A stretch of 5,745 nt of DNA, from the NCBI GenBank assembly GCA_905370255.1, contig CAJPKC010000087.1, positions 1-5,745 of the forward strand, given 5' to 3'. The position numbers and the translations under genes are program-made. Positions 1 through 5,745 of this stretch are shown here, one piece after another. The DNA is from Streptococcus oralis (GTDB lineage Bacteria > Bacillota > Bacilli > Lactobacillales > Streptococcaceae). The notes under the pieces were generated by a model, which searched no databases, was not told where the DNA came from, and saw only the letters and a list, made by a program, of their open reading frames with translations. Position 1 is the first letter of the stretch; each line of letters opens with the position of its first letter.

Positions 1-170
1 TCTTGGTAGTAACTAAAGAAGTCGACATATTGCTGCCCAAGGTCGATTGTTAGCCATGTTCGATTTCCAAATGGGGTGATTGTAAAGAGTAGAAAAATCG
101 CTAAAATCATCACAGCTGGAATCAAAATGCTGAGCGTATAGTATCTCTTCTTGGTCATCGTCTTTTCCAT
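1..170 (-). CDS. YfhO-family membrane protein (N-terminal fragment, runs off window edge)
   Basis: Only the first 56 codons lie in the window; the gene reads leftward past position 1. The start is the ATG whose complement is at 168-170, chosen because a near-perfect Shine-Dalgarno (AAGGAGGA, complement at 176-183) sits 5 nt upstream. The visible protein begins MEKTMTKKRYYT, a short basic cytoplasmic end. A hydrophobic membrane segment follows at about residues 12-32, then an external loop with the motif IDLGQQYVDFFSYY (residues 42-55). That motif after the first helix is what I recognise from YfhO-family multi-pass proteins, which have a GT-C glycosyltransferase-like fold; in Bacillus a YfhO protein takes part in glycosylating lipoteichoic acid. 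Asp43 would be the conserved loop acidic residue. The substrate cannot be inferred here. It is divergent from pbp2b and shares a 177-bp intergenic region with it. Family assignment is fairly sure; function is not. Confidence 0.8.
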   Translation of the reverse strand, partial: MEKTMTKKRYYTLSILIPAVMILAIFLLFTITPFGNRTWLTIDLGQQYVDFFSYYQ

Positions 171-199
171 GGTAGTCCTCCTTTCTAGTCGTTACTGTT

Positions 200-208
200 A
201 GCATAGCA
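200..208 (-). promoter_or_regulatory. Candidate extended -10 promoter for the YfhO-family gene
   Basis: Reading the minus strand, TGCTATGCT occupies 208 down to 200. This is a TG-N extended -10 followed by TATGCT (4 of 6 matches to TATAAT). No good -35 hexamer lies 16-18 bp upstream. Transcription would start near 193, giving a leader of about 23 nt that contains the strong ribosome binding site. Inferred from motif only. Confidence 0.4.
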
Positions 209-304
209 TGGAAACGAGTAGCCTGCACGAAAAATTAGTCTTGAACGCAAAAAAATCTTAACCACTTTCTAACCCCTTTTTTATACAGATTAGGGCAAGA
301 TTTA

Positions 305-313
305 TGGTATACT
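305..313 (+). promoter_or_regulatory. Candidate extended -10 promoter for pbp2b-recR
   Basis: TGGTATACT is a TG-N extended -10 with TATACT (5 of 6 matches to TATAAT). The best -35-like hexamer at an acceptable distance (TACAGA, 284-289, 18-bp spacer) is poor, so recognition would depend on the TG extension. The start point would be near 320, leaving a leader of about 28 nt before the ATG at 348. A weaker alternative is TTAACC (258-263) with TATACA (282-287), spaced 18 bp. Confidence 0.55.
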
Positions 314-347
314 GTTATGAGTTACTAGATGTTATATGGAGTGTATT

Positions 348-2408
348 ATGCTTACTAAAAGAAAATTAAAGAAGAAAAAGAAAAAATCACATATTCCATT
401 TCGCTTGAATTTATTATTTTAAATTGTATTCTTTTCATTTATTGCCTTAATTAGCCGTTTGGCGTATATCCAATTAGTTAAAGGGGACGAGTTTGTTGCG
501 CTCGTACAACGTACAGAGACAACTACTGCTAAAAAATCAGTTCCGCGTGGGTCGATTTACGATAGCCAAGGACGTATTTTAGTGGGAAATAAACCAAAAC
601 TCGCTATTAACTATACAAGACCTGCAGATGTTAAAGCCTCAACGATGTTAGAAATCGCAAAGAAATTAACAACATTGATTTCTGTGGATGCTTCCGAGTT
701 AAAAGAACGTGACTTGAAAGACTATTGGGTAGCGACAAACCCTGACAAAGTGGATAGCCTTCTAACAGCAGAAGATAAGAAGAGAATCGCTAAAGAAAAT
801 CTCTCAACGAGTCAAACGTATGAAATGCAATTGGCACATATTCCTGCTGATGAATTAAATTATAGCGATGCGGAAAAACAAGTGATTGCTATTTTTACGA
901 AAATGAATAGTGCGTATGCCTTATCAACAGTGACACTGAAAAATGAAGGGGTCACAGAACAAGAGGTTGCTAAAATCAGTGAACGCCTTGGAGAGCTTCG
1001 CGGGGTCGATGTGGATTCTGACTGGGACCGTGAAGAACCACTGGGCGATAAGATGAAGACGATTCTTGGAACGGTATCTTCTGAAAAGACGGGGCTTCCT
1101 TCAGATAAAGTGAAGTCACTTCTAGCGCAAGGCTACTCACTTAATGACCGTGTTGGAACTTCTTATCTGGAGAAACAATACGAAGAGGTTTTACAAGGGA
1201 AGCGCACCGTAAAAGAAATCCATCTCGACAAATATGGTGATATGGAGAGTGTGGAAAATGTCGAAGAAGGTAGCAAGGGCAAAAATATTAAATTGACCAT
1301 TGATTTGACCTTCCAAGACAGTGTGGATAATCTTCTGAAAAGTTACTTCAATTCAGAACTATCAAATGGTGGAGCAAAATATTCTGAAGGTGTCTATGCA
1401 GTAGCCCTCAATCCTAAGACTGGTGCTGTGTTAGCTATGTCAGGGATTAAACATAATCTGGAAACGGGTGAATTGACCTCAGACTCGCTGGGGACAGTGA
1501 CCAATGTTTTTGTGCCAGGTTCTGTCGTTAAAGCAGCTACCATCAGCTCAGGATGGGAAAATGGTGTTCTTAAGGGGAACCAAACCTTGACAGACCAACC
1601 AATTGTTTTCCAAGGATCCCCAGCTATCAATTCTTGGTATACTCTTGCTTACGGTTCCTTCCCGATTACAGCAGTCGAGGCTTTGGAATACTCATCCAAT
1701 GCCTATATGATTCAAACTGCCCTAGGAATGATGGGGCAAACCTATCAACCGGATATGACAGTTAAGACCGACCAACTAGAGTCTGCCATGGGAAAACTAC
1801 GCGCAACTTTTGGTGAGTATGGTTTGGGTGCTGCTACAGGGATTGACTTGCCAGATGAATCGACAGGATTTATCCCCCAAAAATTTGACTTGGCTAATTA
1901 TTTAACTAATGCTTTTGGCCAGTTTGATAACTACACACCGATGCAATTAGCCCAGTACGTTGCAACTATTGCTAACAATGGTGTTCGTCTAGCTCCACAT
2001 ATTGTCGAGGGAATATACGACAACAATGATAAGGGTGGCCTTGGGGAATTAATCCAAGCAATAAATACCAAGGAAATCAACAAGGTCAATATTTCTGAAT
2101 CAGATATGGCAATCTTGCACCAAGGATTTTACCAAGTATCGCATGGAACTAGTCCCCTTACGACAGGACGGGCGTTTTCAGATGGCGCCACTGTTTCTAT
2201 CAGTGGTAAGACCGGTACAGCTGAAAGCTATGTAGCTGGTGGTCAAGAAGCTAATAATACCAATGCCGTGGCCTATGCTCCAACAGAAAATCCTCAAATT
2301 GCAGTTGCAGTAGTCTTTCCTCATAATACCAATTTAACCAAAAATGTTGGGCCAGCAATTGCTCGCGACATTATCAATCTATACAACCAACACCATCCAA
2401 TGAACTAG
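348..2408 (+). pseudogene. pbp2b: pbp2b, full-length locus with a premature TAA at codon 25
   Basis: The natural start is the ATG at 348, with GGAG at 338-341 six nt upstream. The frame runs 686 codons to TAG at 2406-2408, against about 680 for pneumococcal PBP2b. Codons 1-24 encode a very basic cytoplasmic end (KRKLKKKKKK, residues 4-13) and IPFRLNLLF, the start of the membrane helix. Codon 25 (420-422) is TAA. Codons 26-43, in the same frame, read [18 protein letters not shown], the rest of the helix. Both flanks match the PBP2b family, so this is a substitution, not a frameshift; one base change from TCA (Ser) or TTA (Leu) would produce it. Every other codon to the natural end is open, so the lesion is recent, is a sequence error, or is tolerated. 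If real, it removes the membrane anchor and export signal. No in-frame start with a ribosome binding site follows that would restore an anchored protein. Identity is certain; whether the gene is dead is not. Confidence 0.8.
459..2408 (+). CDS. pbp2b: Penicillin-binding protein 2B, uninterrupted extracellular portion
   Basis: This is the open part of pbp2b after the premature stop; an automated caller would probably start it at the TTG at 459, which has no Shine-Dalgarno and lies just beyond the membrane helix. PBP2b is the class B transpeptidase of streptococcal peripheral wall growth, cross-linking stem peptides outside the membrane. Numbering from the ATG at 348, the dimerisation/pedestal domain covers about residues 50-310, including RGSIYD near the start and [16 protein letters not shown] as the conserved hinge. 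The transpeptidase domain covers about 350-686. Its three motifs are intact: SVVK with nucleophile Ser392, SSN at 449-451 and KTGT at 621-624. The residue after SSN is Ala452, equivalent to position 446 of pneumococcal PBP2b, a classic low-affinity substitution; Gly482, Ala486 and Ala495 fall at 476, 480 and 489. The catalytic region shows no decay. As drawn, without the helix, the product would stay in the cytoplasm and could not act on the wall. Confidence 0.85.
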   Translation: MAYIQLVKGDEFVALVQRTETTTAKKSVPRGSIYDSQGRILVGNKPKLAINYTRPADVKASTMLEIAKKLTTLISVDASELKERDLKDYWVATNPDKVDSLLTAEDKKRIAKENLSTSQTYEMQLAHIPADELNYSDAEKQVIAIFTKMNSAYALSTVTLKNEGVTEQEVAKISERLGELRGVDVDSDWDREEPLGDKMKTILGTVSSEKTGLPSDKVKSLLAQGYSLNDRVGTSYLEKQYEEVLQGKRTVKEIHLDKYGDMESVENVEEGSKGKNIKLTIDLTFQDSVDNLLKSYFNSELSNGGAKYSEGVYAVALNPKTGAVLAMSGIKHNLETGELTSDSLGTVTNVFVPGSVVKAATISSGWENGVLKGNQTLTDQPIVFQGSPAINSWYTLAYGSFPITAVEALEYSSNAYMIQTALGMMGQTYQPDMTVKTDQLESAMGKLRATFGEYGLGAATGIDLPDESTGFIPQKFDLANYLTNAFGQFDNYTPMQLAQYVATIANNGVRLAPHIVEGIYDNNDKGGLGELIQAINTKEINKVNISESDMAILHQGFYQVSHGTSPLTTGRAFSDGATVSISGKTGTAESYVAGGQEANNTNAVAYAPTENPQIAVAVVFPHNTNLTKNVGPAIARDIINLYNQHHPMN

Positions 2409-2418
2409 AAAGGAAGCC

Positions 2419-3015
2419 ATGCTTTACCCAACACCTATAGCTAAGCTGATTGACAGTTATTCTAAACTTCCAGGTATCGGGATTAAGACAGCGACCCGAC
2501 TGGCCTTTTATACCATTGGGATGCCGGATGACGATGTCAATGAATTTGCAAAAAATCTCCTTGCAGCCAAGCGAGAATTGACTTATTGCTCTATTTGTGG
2601 ACGTTTGACAGACGAGGATCCTTGCTCTATCTGTACTGATCCTAGCCGAGATCAGTCAACGATTCTGGTCCTTGAGGATAGTCGCGATGTCGCTGCCATG
2701 GAAAATATCCAAGAATACCACGGTCTTTACCATGTCTTACACGGCTTGATTTCCCCTATGAATGGGATTAGCCCAGATGACATCAATCTCAAGAGTCTCA
2801 TGACACGTCTCATGGATAGCGAAGTTTCTGAGGTCATCGTAGCGACCAATGCGACTGCTGATGGTGAGGCGACTTCCATGTATATCTCACGACTTCTCAA
2901 ACCCGCAGGAATCAAGGTTACTCGTCTAGCACGAGGTCTAGCAGTCGGAGCTGATATCGAATATGCAGATGAAGTGACGCTCTTAAGAGCCATCGAAAAT
3001 CGTACAGAACTCTAG
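2419..3015 (+). CDS. recR: Recombination mediator protein RecR
   Basis: The product is 198 aa, the usual RecR length. RecR works with RecO and RecF to load RecA onto SSB-coated single-stranded DNA at gaps, in the cytoplasm. Visible features in order are a helix-hairpin-helix DNA-binding element ([13 protein letters not shown], residues 17-29), a four-cysteine zinc finger (Cys57, Cys60, Cys69, Cys72) and a Toprim domain from about residue 80 (VLEDSRD at 84-90, a later DGEA motif). The C-terminal stretch [21 protein letters not shown] is the RecR signature. The ATG follows the pbp2b stop by 10 nt with AGGAAG at 2411-2416 as its ribosome binding site. No promoter is visible in that gap, so it is probably co-transcribed with pbp2b, and the operon ends at the terminator downstream. 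A nonsense codon early in pbp2b could reduce recR expression by polarity. All key residues are present. Confidence 0.97.
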   Translation: MLYPTPIAKLIDSYSKLPGIGIKTATRLAFYTIGMPDDDVNEFAKNLLAAKRELTYCSICGRLTDEDPCSICTDPSRDQSTILVLEDSRDVAAMENIQEYHGLYHVLHGLISPMNGISPDDINLKSLMTRLMDSEVSEVIVATNATADGEATSMYISRLLKPAGIKVTRLARGLAVGADIEYADEVTLLRAIENRTEL

Positions 3016-3072
3016 TCTGTGAGGATATAGAACAGGCAATTAGCTAATAGATAAGATTTTAAGAAACTAAGA

Positions 3073-3105
3073 GGCTGGATTTATTTTTAATCCAGTCCCT
3101 TTTTT
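3073..3105 (+). terminator. Rho-independent terminator of pbp2b-recR
   Basis: CTGGATT (3075-3081) pairs perfectly with AATCCAG (3089-3095) around a 7-nt T-rich loop. A G-U and a G-C pair extend the stem outward to 9 bp. Six T residues follow at 3100-3105 after a short C run. It lies about 60 nt after the recR stop and just before the ddl promoter, separating the two transcription units. Confidence 0.85.
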
Positions 3106-3115
3106 GCTATTCAAG

Positions 3116-3144
3116 TTTAAAAAAAGAGACAAATGTGATATACT
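3116..3144 (+). promoter_or_regulatory. Promoter of ddl
   Basis: The -35 is TTTAAA (3116-3121, 4 of 6 matches), followed by a 17-bp spacer and -10 TATACT (3139-3144, 5 of 6). A TG at 3136-3137 makes it an extended -10. Transcription would begin near 3151, about 30 nt before the ddl ATG. Its -10 is the same hexamer as the pbp2b promoter. Confidence 0.65.
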
Positions 3145-3180
3145 AAAGAGCAAGTATTCTAGTAGAAATAGGACAATCAT

Positions 3181-4224
3181 ATGAAACAAACAATTATTCT
3201 ATTATATGGTGGACGCAGTGCAGAGCGTGAAGTGTCTGTATTGTCAGCTGAGAGTGTCATGCGTGCGGTTAACTATGACCGTTTTGAAGTCAAAACTTTC
3301 TTTATCAGCCAGTCTGGTGATTTCATCAAAACCCAAGAATTTACCCAAACTCCTGGACAAGATGAACGTCTCATGACCAATGAAACGATTGATTGGGACA
3401 AGAAAATTGCTCCAAGTGCTATCTACGAAGAAGGAGCGGTTGTCTTTCCAGTTCTTCATGGACCAATGGGAGAAGATGGTTCCGTTCAAGGTTTCTTAGA
3501 AGTCTTGAAAATGCCTTATGTCGGTTGCAACATCTTGTCTTCAAGCCTTGCTATGGACAAAATCACGACTAAACGTGTCTTGGAATCTGCTGGGATTGCC
3601 CAAGTCCCTTACGTAGCCATTGTTGAAGGGGATGACTTAGCTTCTAAGATCGCAGAAGTTGAAGAAAAATTAAGATATCCAGTCTTTACCAAACCATCCA
3701 ATATGGGTTCTAGTGTTGGTATTTCTAAGTCTGAAAATAAAGAGGAACTCCATCAAGCTCTCGAACTCGCCTTTAAATATGATAGCCGTGTCTTGGTAGA
3801 GCAAGGAGTCAATGCGCGTGAAATCGAAGTTGGACTTTTAGGAAACTATGATGTCAAGAGCACGCTACCTGGTGAAGTTGTCAAGGATGTAGCCTTCTAT
3901 GATTATGAAGCCAAATACATCGATAACAAGATTACTATGGATATTCCAGCCAAGATTAGTGATGAAGTAGTAGCAGTCATGCGTAAAAATGCAGAAGCCG
4001 CCTTCCGTGCTATTGGTGGACTTGGTCTCTCACGTTGTGACTTTTTCTATACAGATAAGGGAGAAGTTTTCCTAAACGAGCTTAACACCATGCCAGGATT
4101 TACTCAATGGTCTATGTATCCCTTACTTTGGGACAATATGGGAATTTCTTATCCAGAATTAATTGAACGTTTGGTTGATCTTGCTAAGGAAAGTTTTGAC
4201 AAGCGTGAAGCGCACCTATTGTAA
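3181..4224 (+). CDS. ddl: D-alanine--D-alanine ligase
   Basis: The product is 347 aa, normal for streptococcal Ddl. It joins two D-alanines using ATP in the cytoplasm, making the dipeptide that MurF uses next. The N-terminal domain has [14 protein letters not shown] (10-23), with the first-subsite glutamate, and [15 protein letters not shown] (93-107). The ATP-grasp part has [15 protein letters not shown] (169-183, ATP-contact Lys171). The omega loop FYDYEAKY (239-246) ends in Lys245-Tyr246, matching Lys215-Tyr216 of E. coli DdlB. A tyrosine there marks a D-Ala-D-Ala enzyme; D-Ala-D-Lac ligases typically have phenylalanine or another residue. Arg285, Asp287, Glu300 and Asn302 in SRCDFF and LNELNTMPG are the magnesium and substrate ligands. 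The ATG at 3181 has a modest ribosome binding site (AGGA, 3170-3173). The gene has its own promoter, and a structured 53-nt spacer separates it from murF. Nothing suggests vancomycin-type substrate change. Confidence 0.97.
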   Translation: MKQTIILLYGGRSAEREVSVLSAESVMRAVNYDRFEVKTFFISQSGDFIKTQEFTQTPGQDERLMTNETIDWDKKIAPSAIYEEGAVVFPVLHGPMGEDGSVQGFLEVLKMPYVGCNILSSSLAMDKITTKRVLESAGIAQVPYVAIVEGDDLASKIAEVEEKLRYPVFTKPSNMGSSVGISKSENKEELHQALELAFKYDSRVLVEQGVNAREIEVGLLGNYDVKSTLPGEVVKDVAFYDYEAKYIDNKITMDIPAKISDEVVAVMRKNAEAAFRAIGGLGLSRCDFFYTDKGEVFLNELNTMPGFTQWSMYPLLWDNMGISYPELIERLVDLAKESFDKREAHLL

Positions 4225-4225
4225 A
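4196..4225 (+). promoter_or_regulatory. Possible murF promoter inside the 3' end of ddl
   Basis: A consensus -35, TTGACA, lies at 4196-4201, followed by an 18-bp spacer and TGTAAA (4220-4225, 4 of 6 matches to TATAAT) across the ddl stop codon. Transcription would start near 4232, just ahead of the hairpin in the spacer. The -10 is weak, so this is a candidate only. It would explain how murF is expressed despite a terminator-like structure after ddl. Confidence 0.3.
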
Positions 4226-4240
4226 GACAGACATAAGGGC

Positions 4241-4265
4241 GGGGAAGGACTCCTTGCCCCTTTTT
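4241..4265 (+). terminator. Terminator-like hairpin (attenuator) between ddl and murF
   Basis: GGGGAAGG (4241-4248) pairs with CCTT-G-CCCC (4252-4260) around an ACT loop, with one bulged G at 4256. Five T residues follow at 4261-4265. The stem has 8 pairs, six of them or fewer GC depending on register; AAGGGC at 4235-4240 offers an alternative outer pairing with the C run. The T tract is short and runs directly into AAAGGAG, the murF ribosome binding site, so a leaky attenuator is more likely than a full stop. Confidence 0.5.
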
Positions 4266-4273
4266 AAAGGAGT
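4249..4273 (+). promoter_or_regulatory. Alternative hairpin covering the murF ribosome binding site
   Basis: ACTCCTT (4249-4255) is the exact reverse complement of AAGGAGT (4267-4273), which contains the murF Shine-Dalgarno. The 7-bp stem would enclose an 11-nt loop. ACTCCTT also forms the loop and 3' arm of the terminator-like hairpin, so the two structures cannot coexist. The pairing is read directly from the sequence; a regulatory role is inference. Confidence 0.4.
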
Positions 4274-4277
4274 AAAC

Positions 4278-5651
4278 ATGAAACTTACGATTCACGAAGT
4301 TGCGCATGCCGTCGGTGCAAAAAATGATGTGACAAGCTATGCGGATAACCCGTTAGTCAAGGCAGAGTTTGATAGTCGCTTGATTGGAGCTGGGGATCTA
4401 TTTGTGCCACTCAAGGGGGCGCGTGATGGTCATGACTTTATCGAGACGGCTTTTGAAAACGGCGCTACTGTAACTCTGTCAGAGAAGGAAGTAGCAGATC
4501 ATCCTTACATTTTAGTAGATGATGTTCTGACAGCCTTTCAGGCTCTTGCAGCTTATTACCTTCAAAAGACAGGAGTAGATGTCTTTGCTGTTACAGGTTC
4601 AAATGGGAAGACAACGACCAAGGATATGTTGGCTCATTTGCTTTCTACAAGCTACAAAACCTACAAAACGCAAGGAAATTACAATAACGAGATTGGACTG
4701 CCTTATACAGTTCTCCATATGCCAGATGATACTGAAAAGCTGGTCTTGGAAATGGGACAGGATCACCTAGGAGATATCCACCTCTTGTCTGAACTAGCTC
4801 ATCCAAAGACAGCTATCGTGACCTTGGTTGGAGAAGCTCATCTGGCTTTCTTTAAGGACCGTTCTGAGATTGCCAAAGGGAAATTGCAAATCGCTGATGG
4901 GATGGAAAAGGGTTCCTTACTTTTGGCGCCAGCTGATCCTATTGTAGAGGATTATCTACCTGCTGACCAAAAAGTAGTTCGTTTTGGTCCAGGTGCAGAA
5001 CTCGAAATTACAGAATTGATTGAGCGTAAGGATAGCTTAACCTTCAAGGCTAATTTCTTGGAGCAGGCTCTCGACTTGCCAGTAACTGGTAAGTACAATG
5101 CGACCAATGCTATGATTGCATCTTATGTAGCTCTTCAAGAAGGAGTGACTGAGGAGCAGATTGGTCAAGCCTTCCAAAATCTTGAATTGACCCGCAATCG
5201 TACCGAGTGGAAAAAAGCGGCCAACGGTGCGGATATCTTGTCAGATGTTTACAATGCCAATCCGACTGCTATGAAGCTCATCCTTGAAACATTTTCAGCC
5301 ATCCCAGCCAATGAAGGTGGCAAGAAACTCGCAGTTCTGGCAGATATGAAAGAACTTGGAGACCAGTCTGTTCAACTCCACAATAAGATGATTTTGAGCC
5401 TTTCACCAGATGTCCTTGATACGGTTATTTTCTATGGTGAAGATATTGCTGAATTGGCTCAATTAGCCAGTCAAATGTTCCCAATCAGCCATGTTTACTA
5501 CTTCAAGAAAACAGCTGAGGAAGACCAGTTTGAAGCCATGGTTAAGCAGGTCAAGGAAAGTCTTGGTGCACATGACCAGATTTTGCTTAAAGGTTCGAAC
5601 TCTATGAATCTAGCCAAGCTAATAGAAAGTTTAGAAAATGAGTGCAACTGA
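4278..5651 (+). CDS. murF: UDP-N-acetylmuramoyl-tripeptide--D-alanyl-D-alanine ligase
   Basis: The product is 457 aa, typical of streptococcal MurF. It is the last cytoplasmic Mur ligase and adds the D-Ala-D-Ala made by Ddl to UDP-MurNAc-tripeptide, using ATP. The N-terminal UDP-substrate domain (about 1-82) has FDSRLIGAGDLFVPLKG (31-47). The central ATPase domain holds the P-loop TGSNGKTTTK (106-115), GNYNNEIGLP (133-142), Glu158 in LEMG as a probable magnesium ligand, His188 in GEAHLAFF, and Lys202 in AKGKLQI, the likely carbamylated lysine. The C-terminal domain (from about 310) has LTRNRTEWKK and DVYNANP (323-329). The ATG at 4278 is chosen because AAAGGAG (4266-4272) precedes it by 5 nt. 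An upstream in-frame TTG at 4254 lies inside the hairpin stem and is not used. It is either read through from ddl or transcribed from a weak promoter at the ddl end. Confidence 0.97.
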   Translation: MKLTIHEVAHAVGAKNDVTSYADNPLVKAEFDSRLIGAGDLFVPLKGARDGHDFIETAFENGATVTLSEKEVADHPYILVDDVLTAFQALAAYYLQKTGVDVFAVTGSNGKTTTKDMLAHLLSTSYKTYKTQGNYNNEIGLPYTVLHMPDDTEKLVLEMGQDHLGDIHLLSELAHPKTAIVTLVGEAHLAFFKDRSEIAKGKLQIADGMEKGSLLLAPADPIVEDYLPADQKVVRFGPGAELEITELIERKDSLTFKANFLEQALDLPVTGKYNATNAMIASYVALQEGVTEEQIGQAFQNLELTRNRTEWKKAANGADILSDVYNANPTAMKLILETFSAIPANEGGKKLAVLADMKELGDQSVQLHNKMILSLSPDVLDTVIFYGEDIAELAQLASQMFPISHVYYFKKTAEEDQFEAMVKQVKESLGAHDQILLKGSNSMNLAKLIESLENECN

Positions 5652-5745
5652 TTTCGCTAAAGCTATTCAGAGAATGTTGGCCATTACTGACACTGGACTG
5701 ACCTATACCAAGGATCCTTTTGACCGTGAACGTTATGAGGCTTTA
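5638..5745 (+). CDS. Nudix hydrolase (N-terminal fragment, runs off window edge)
   Basis: The first 36 codons are present, beginning MSATDFAKAIQRMLAI and continuing TDTGLTYTKDPFDRERYEAL. The pattern of a short amphipathic helix, a TGLTY-KDPFD-RY segment and a final helix is what I recognise as the N-terminal extension of Nudix hydrolases that cleave X-linked nucleoside diphosphates. The Nudix box itself is beyond the window. A MutT/Nudix gene follows murF in pneumococcus as I remember it, which supports the call. The ATG overlaps the last 14 nt of murF in another frame, and only a weak AGAAAG-type sequence precedes it, so translation is probably coupled to murF. Substrate unknown; ADP-ribose or another nucleoside diphosphate derivative is possible. 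Confidence 0.75.
   Translation, partial: MSATDFAKAIQRMLAITDTGLTYTKDPFDRERYEAL

Noticed and set aside
13..228. 71-aa open frame on the minus strand starting at 228
   Set aside because: It overlaps the YfhO-family start in another frame, has no ribosome binding site, and spans the strong AAGGAGGA and promoter of the real gene. Its protein matches nothing I recognise.
420..458. Frameshift rather than substitution as the cause of the pbp2b interruption
   Set aside because: Residues on both sides of the TAA read as PBP2b in the same frame, so no net frame change has happened.
1394..1630. Minus-strand open frame inside pbp2b
   Set aside because: It is a shadow of the conserved transpeptidase-coding sequence, with no ribosome binding site and no recognisable protein.
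2727..2993. Minus-strand open frame inside recR
   Set aside because: It is a shadow of the RecR Toprim-coding region; nothing supports a gene.
3040..3047. TTAGCTAA palindrome after recR
   Set aside because: Only 8 bp in AT-rich DNA, with no second copy or link to a promoter; expected by chance.
3244..3489. Minus-strand open frame inside ddl
   Set aside because: It is a shadow of the ddl N-terminal region with no initiation signals.
4254..4277. In-frame TTG at 4254 as an earlier murF start
   Set aside because: It lies in the hairpin stem with no Shine-Dalgarno, whereas the ATG at 4278 has AAAGGAG at ideal spacing and gives the normal family N-terminus MKLTIHEVA.
4579..4770. 63-aa plus-strand open frame inside murF
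   Set aside because: It lies in another frame across the conserved MurF P-loop region, with no ribosome binding site of its own.

Overview
This 5.7 kb window is a cell-wall synthesis cluster from a Streptococcus of the mitis group (pneumoniae, mitis, oralis, infantis and relatives). The evidence is the low-GC coding style, extended -10 promoters of the TGnTATACT type, and the gene order pbp2b-recR-ddl-murF-nudix, which I recognise from pneumococcus. The proteins look close to the pneumococcal ones as I remember them, but clearly not identical, most of all in the N-terminal third of PBP2b. No species call is possible from the sequence alone.

Layout. Positions 1-170 hold the first 56 codons of a YfhO-family membrane protein on the minus strand. 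A 177-bp divergent intergenic region follows, with a candidate promoter on each strand. On the plus strand come pbp2b (348-2408) and recR (2419-3015), 10 nt apart and probably co-transcribed. They end at a clear rho-independent terminator (about 3073-3105). ddl (3181-4224) has its own promoter. A short, highly structured spacer leads into murF (4278-5651), and the start of a Nudix hydrolase gene (5638 onward) overlaps the end of murF by 14 nt.

How the genes work together. Ddl joins two D-alanines. MurF attaches that dipeptide to UDP-MurNAc-tripeptide in the cytoplasm, and PBP2b cross-links pentapeptides ending in D-Ala-D-Ala outside the membrane during peripheral (elongation) growth. RecR (recombinational repair) and the Nudix protein have no obvious wall role.

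Three points stand out. (1) pbp2b has an in-frame TAA at codon 25 (420-422), in the middle of its only transmembrane helix. The sequence on both sides still reads as PBP2b, so this looks like a single-base nonsense change in a gene normally essential in pneumococcus, or a sequence error. (2) The pbp2b allele carries several substitutions at positions linked to reduced beta-lactam affinity. (3) In the ddl-murF spacer one 7-base segment can pair either into a terminator-like hairpin or with the murF Shine-Dalgarno sequence, which suggests an undescribed leader control of murF. I saw no tRNA, rRNA, CRISPR array, insertion sequence or phage element.
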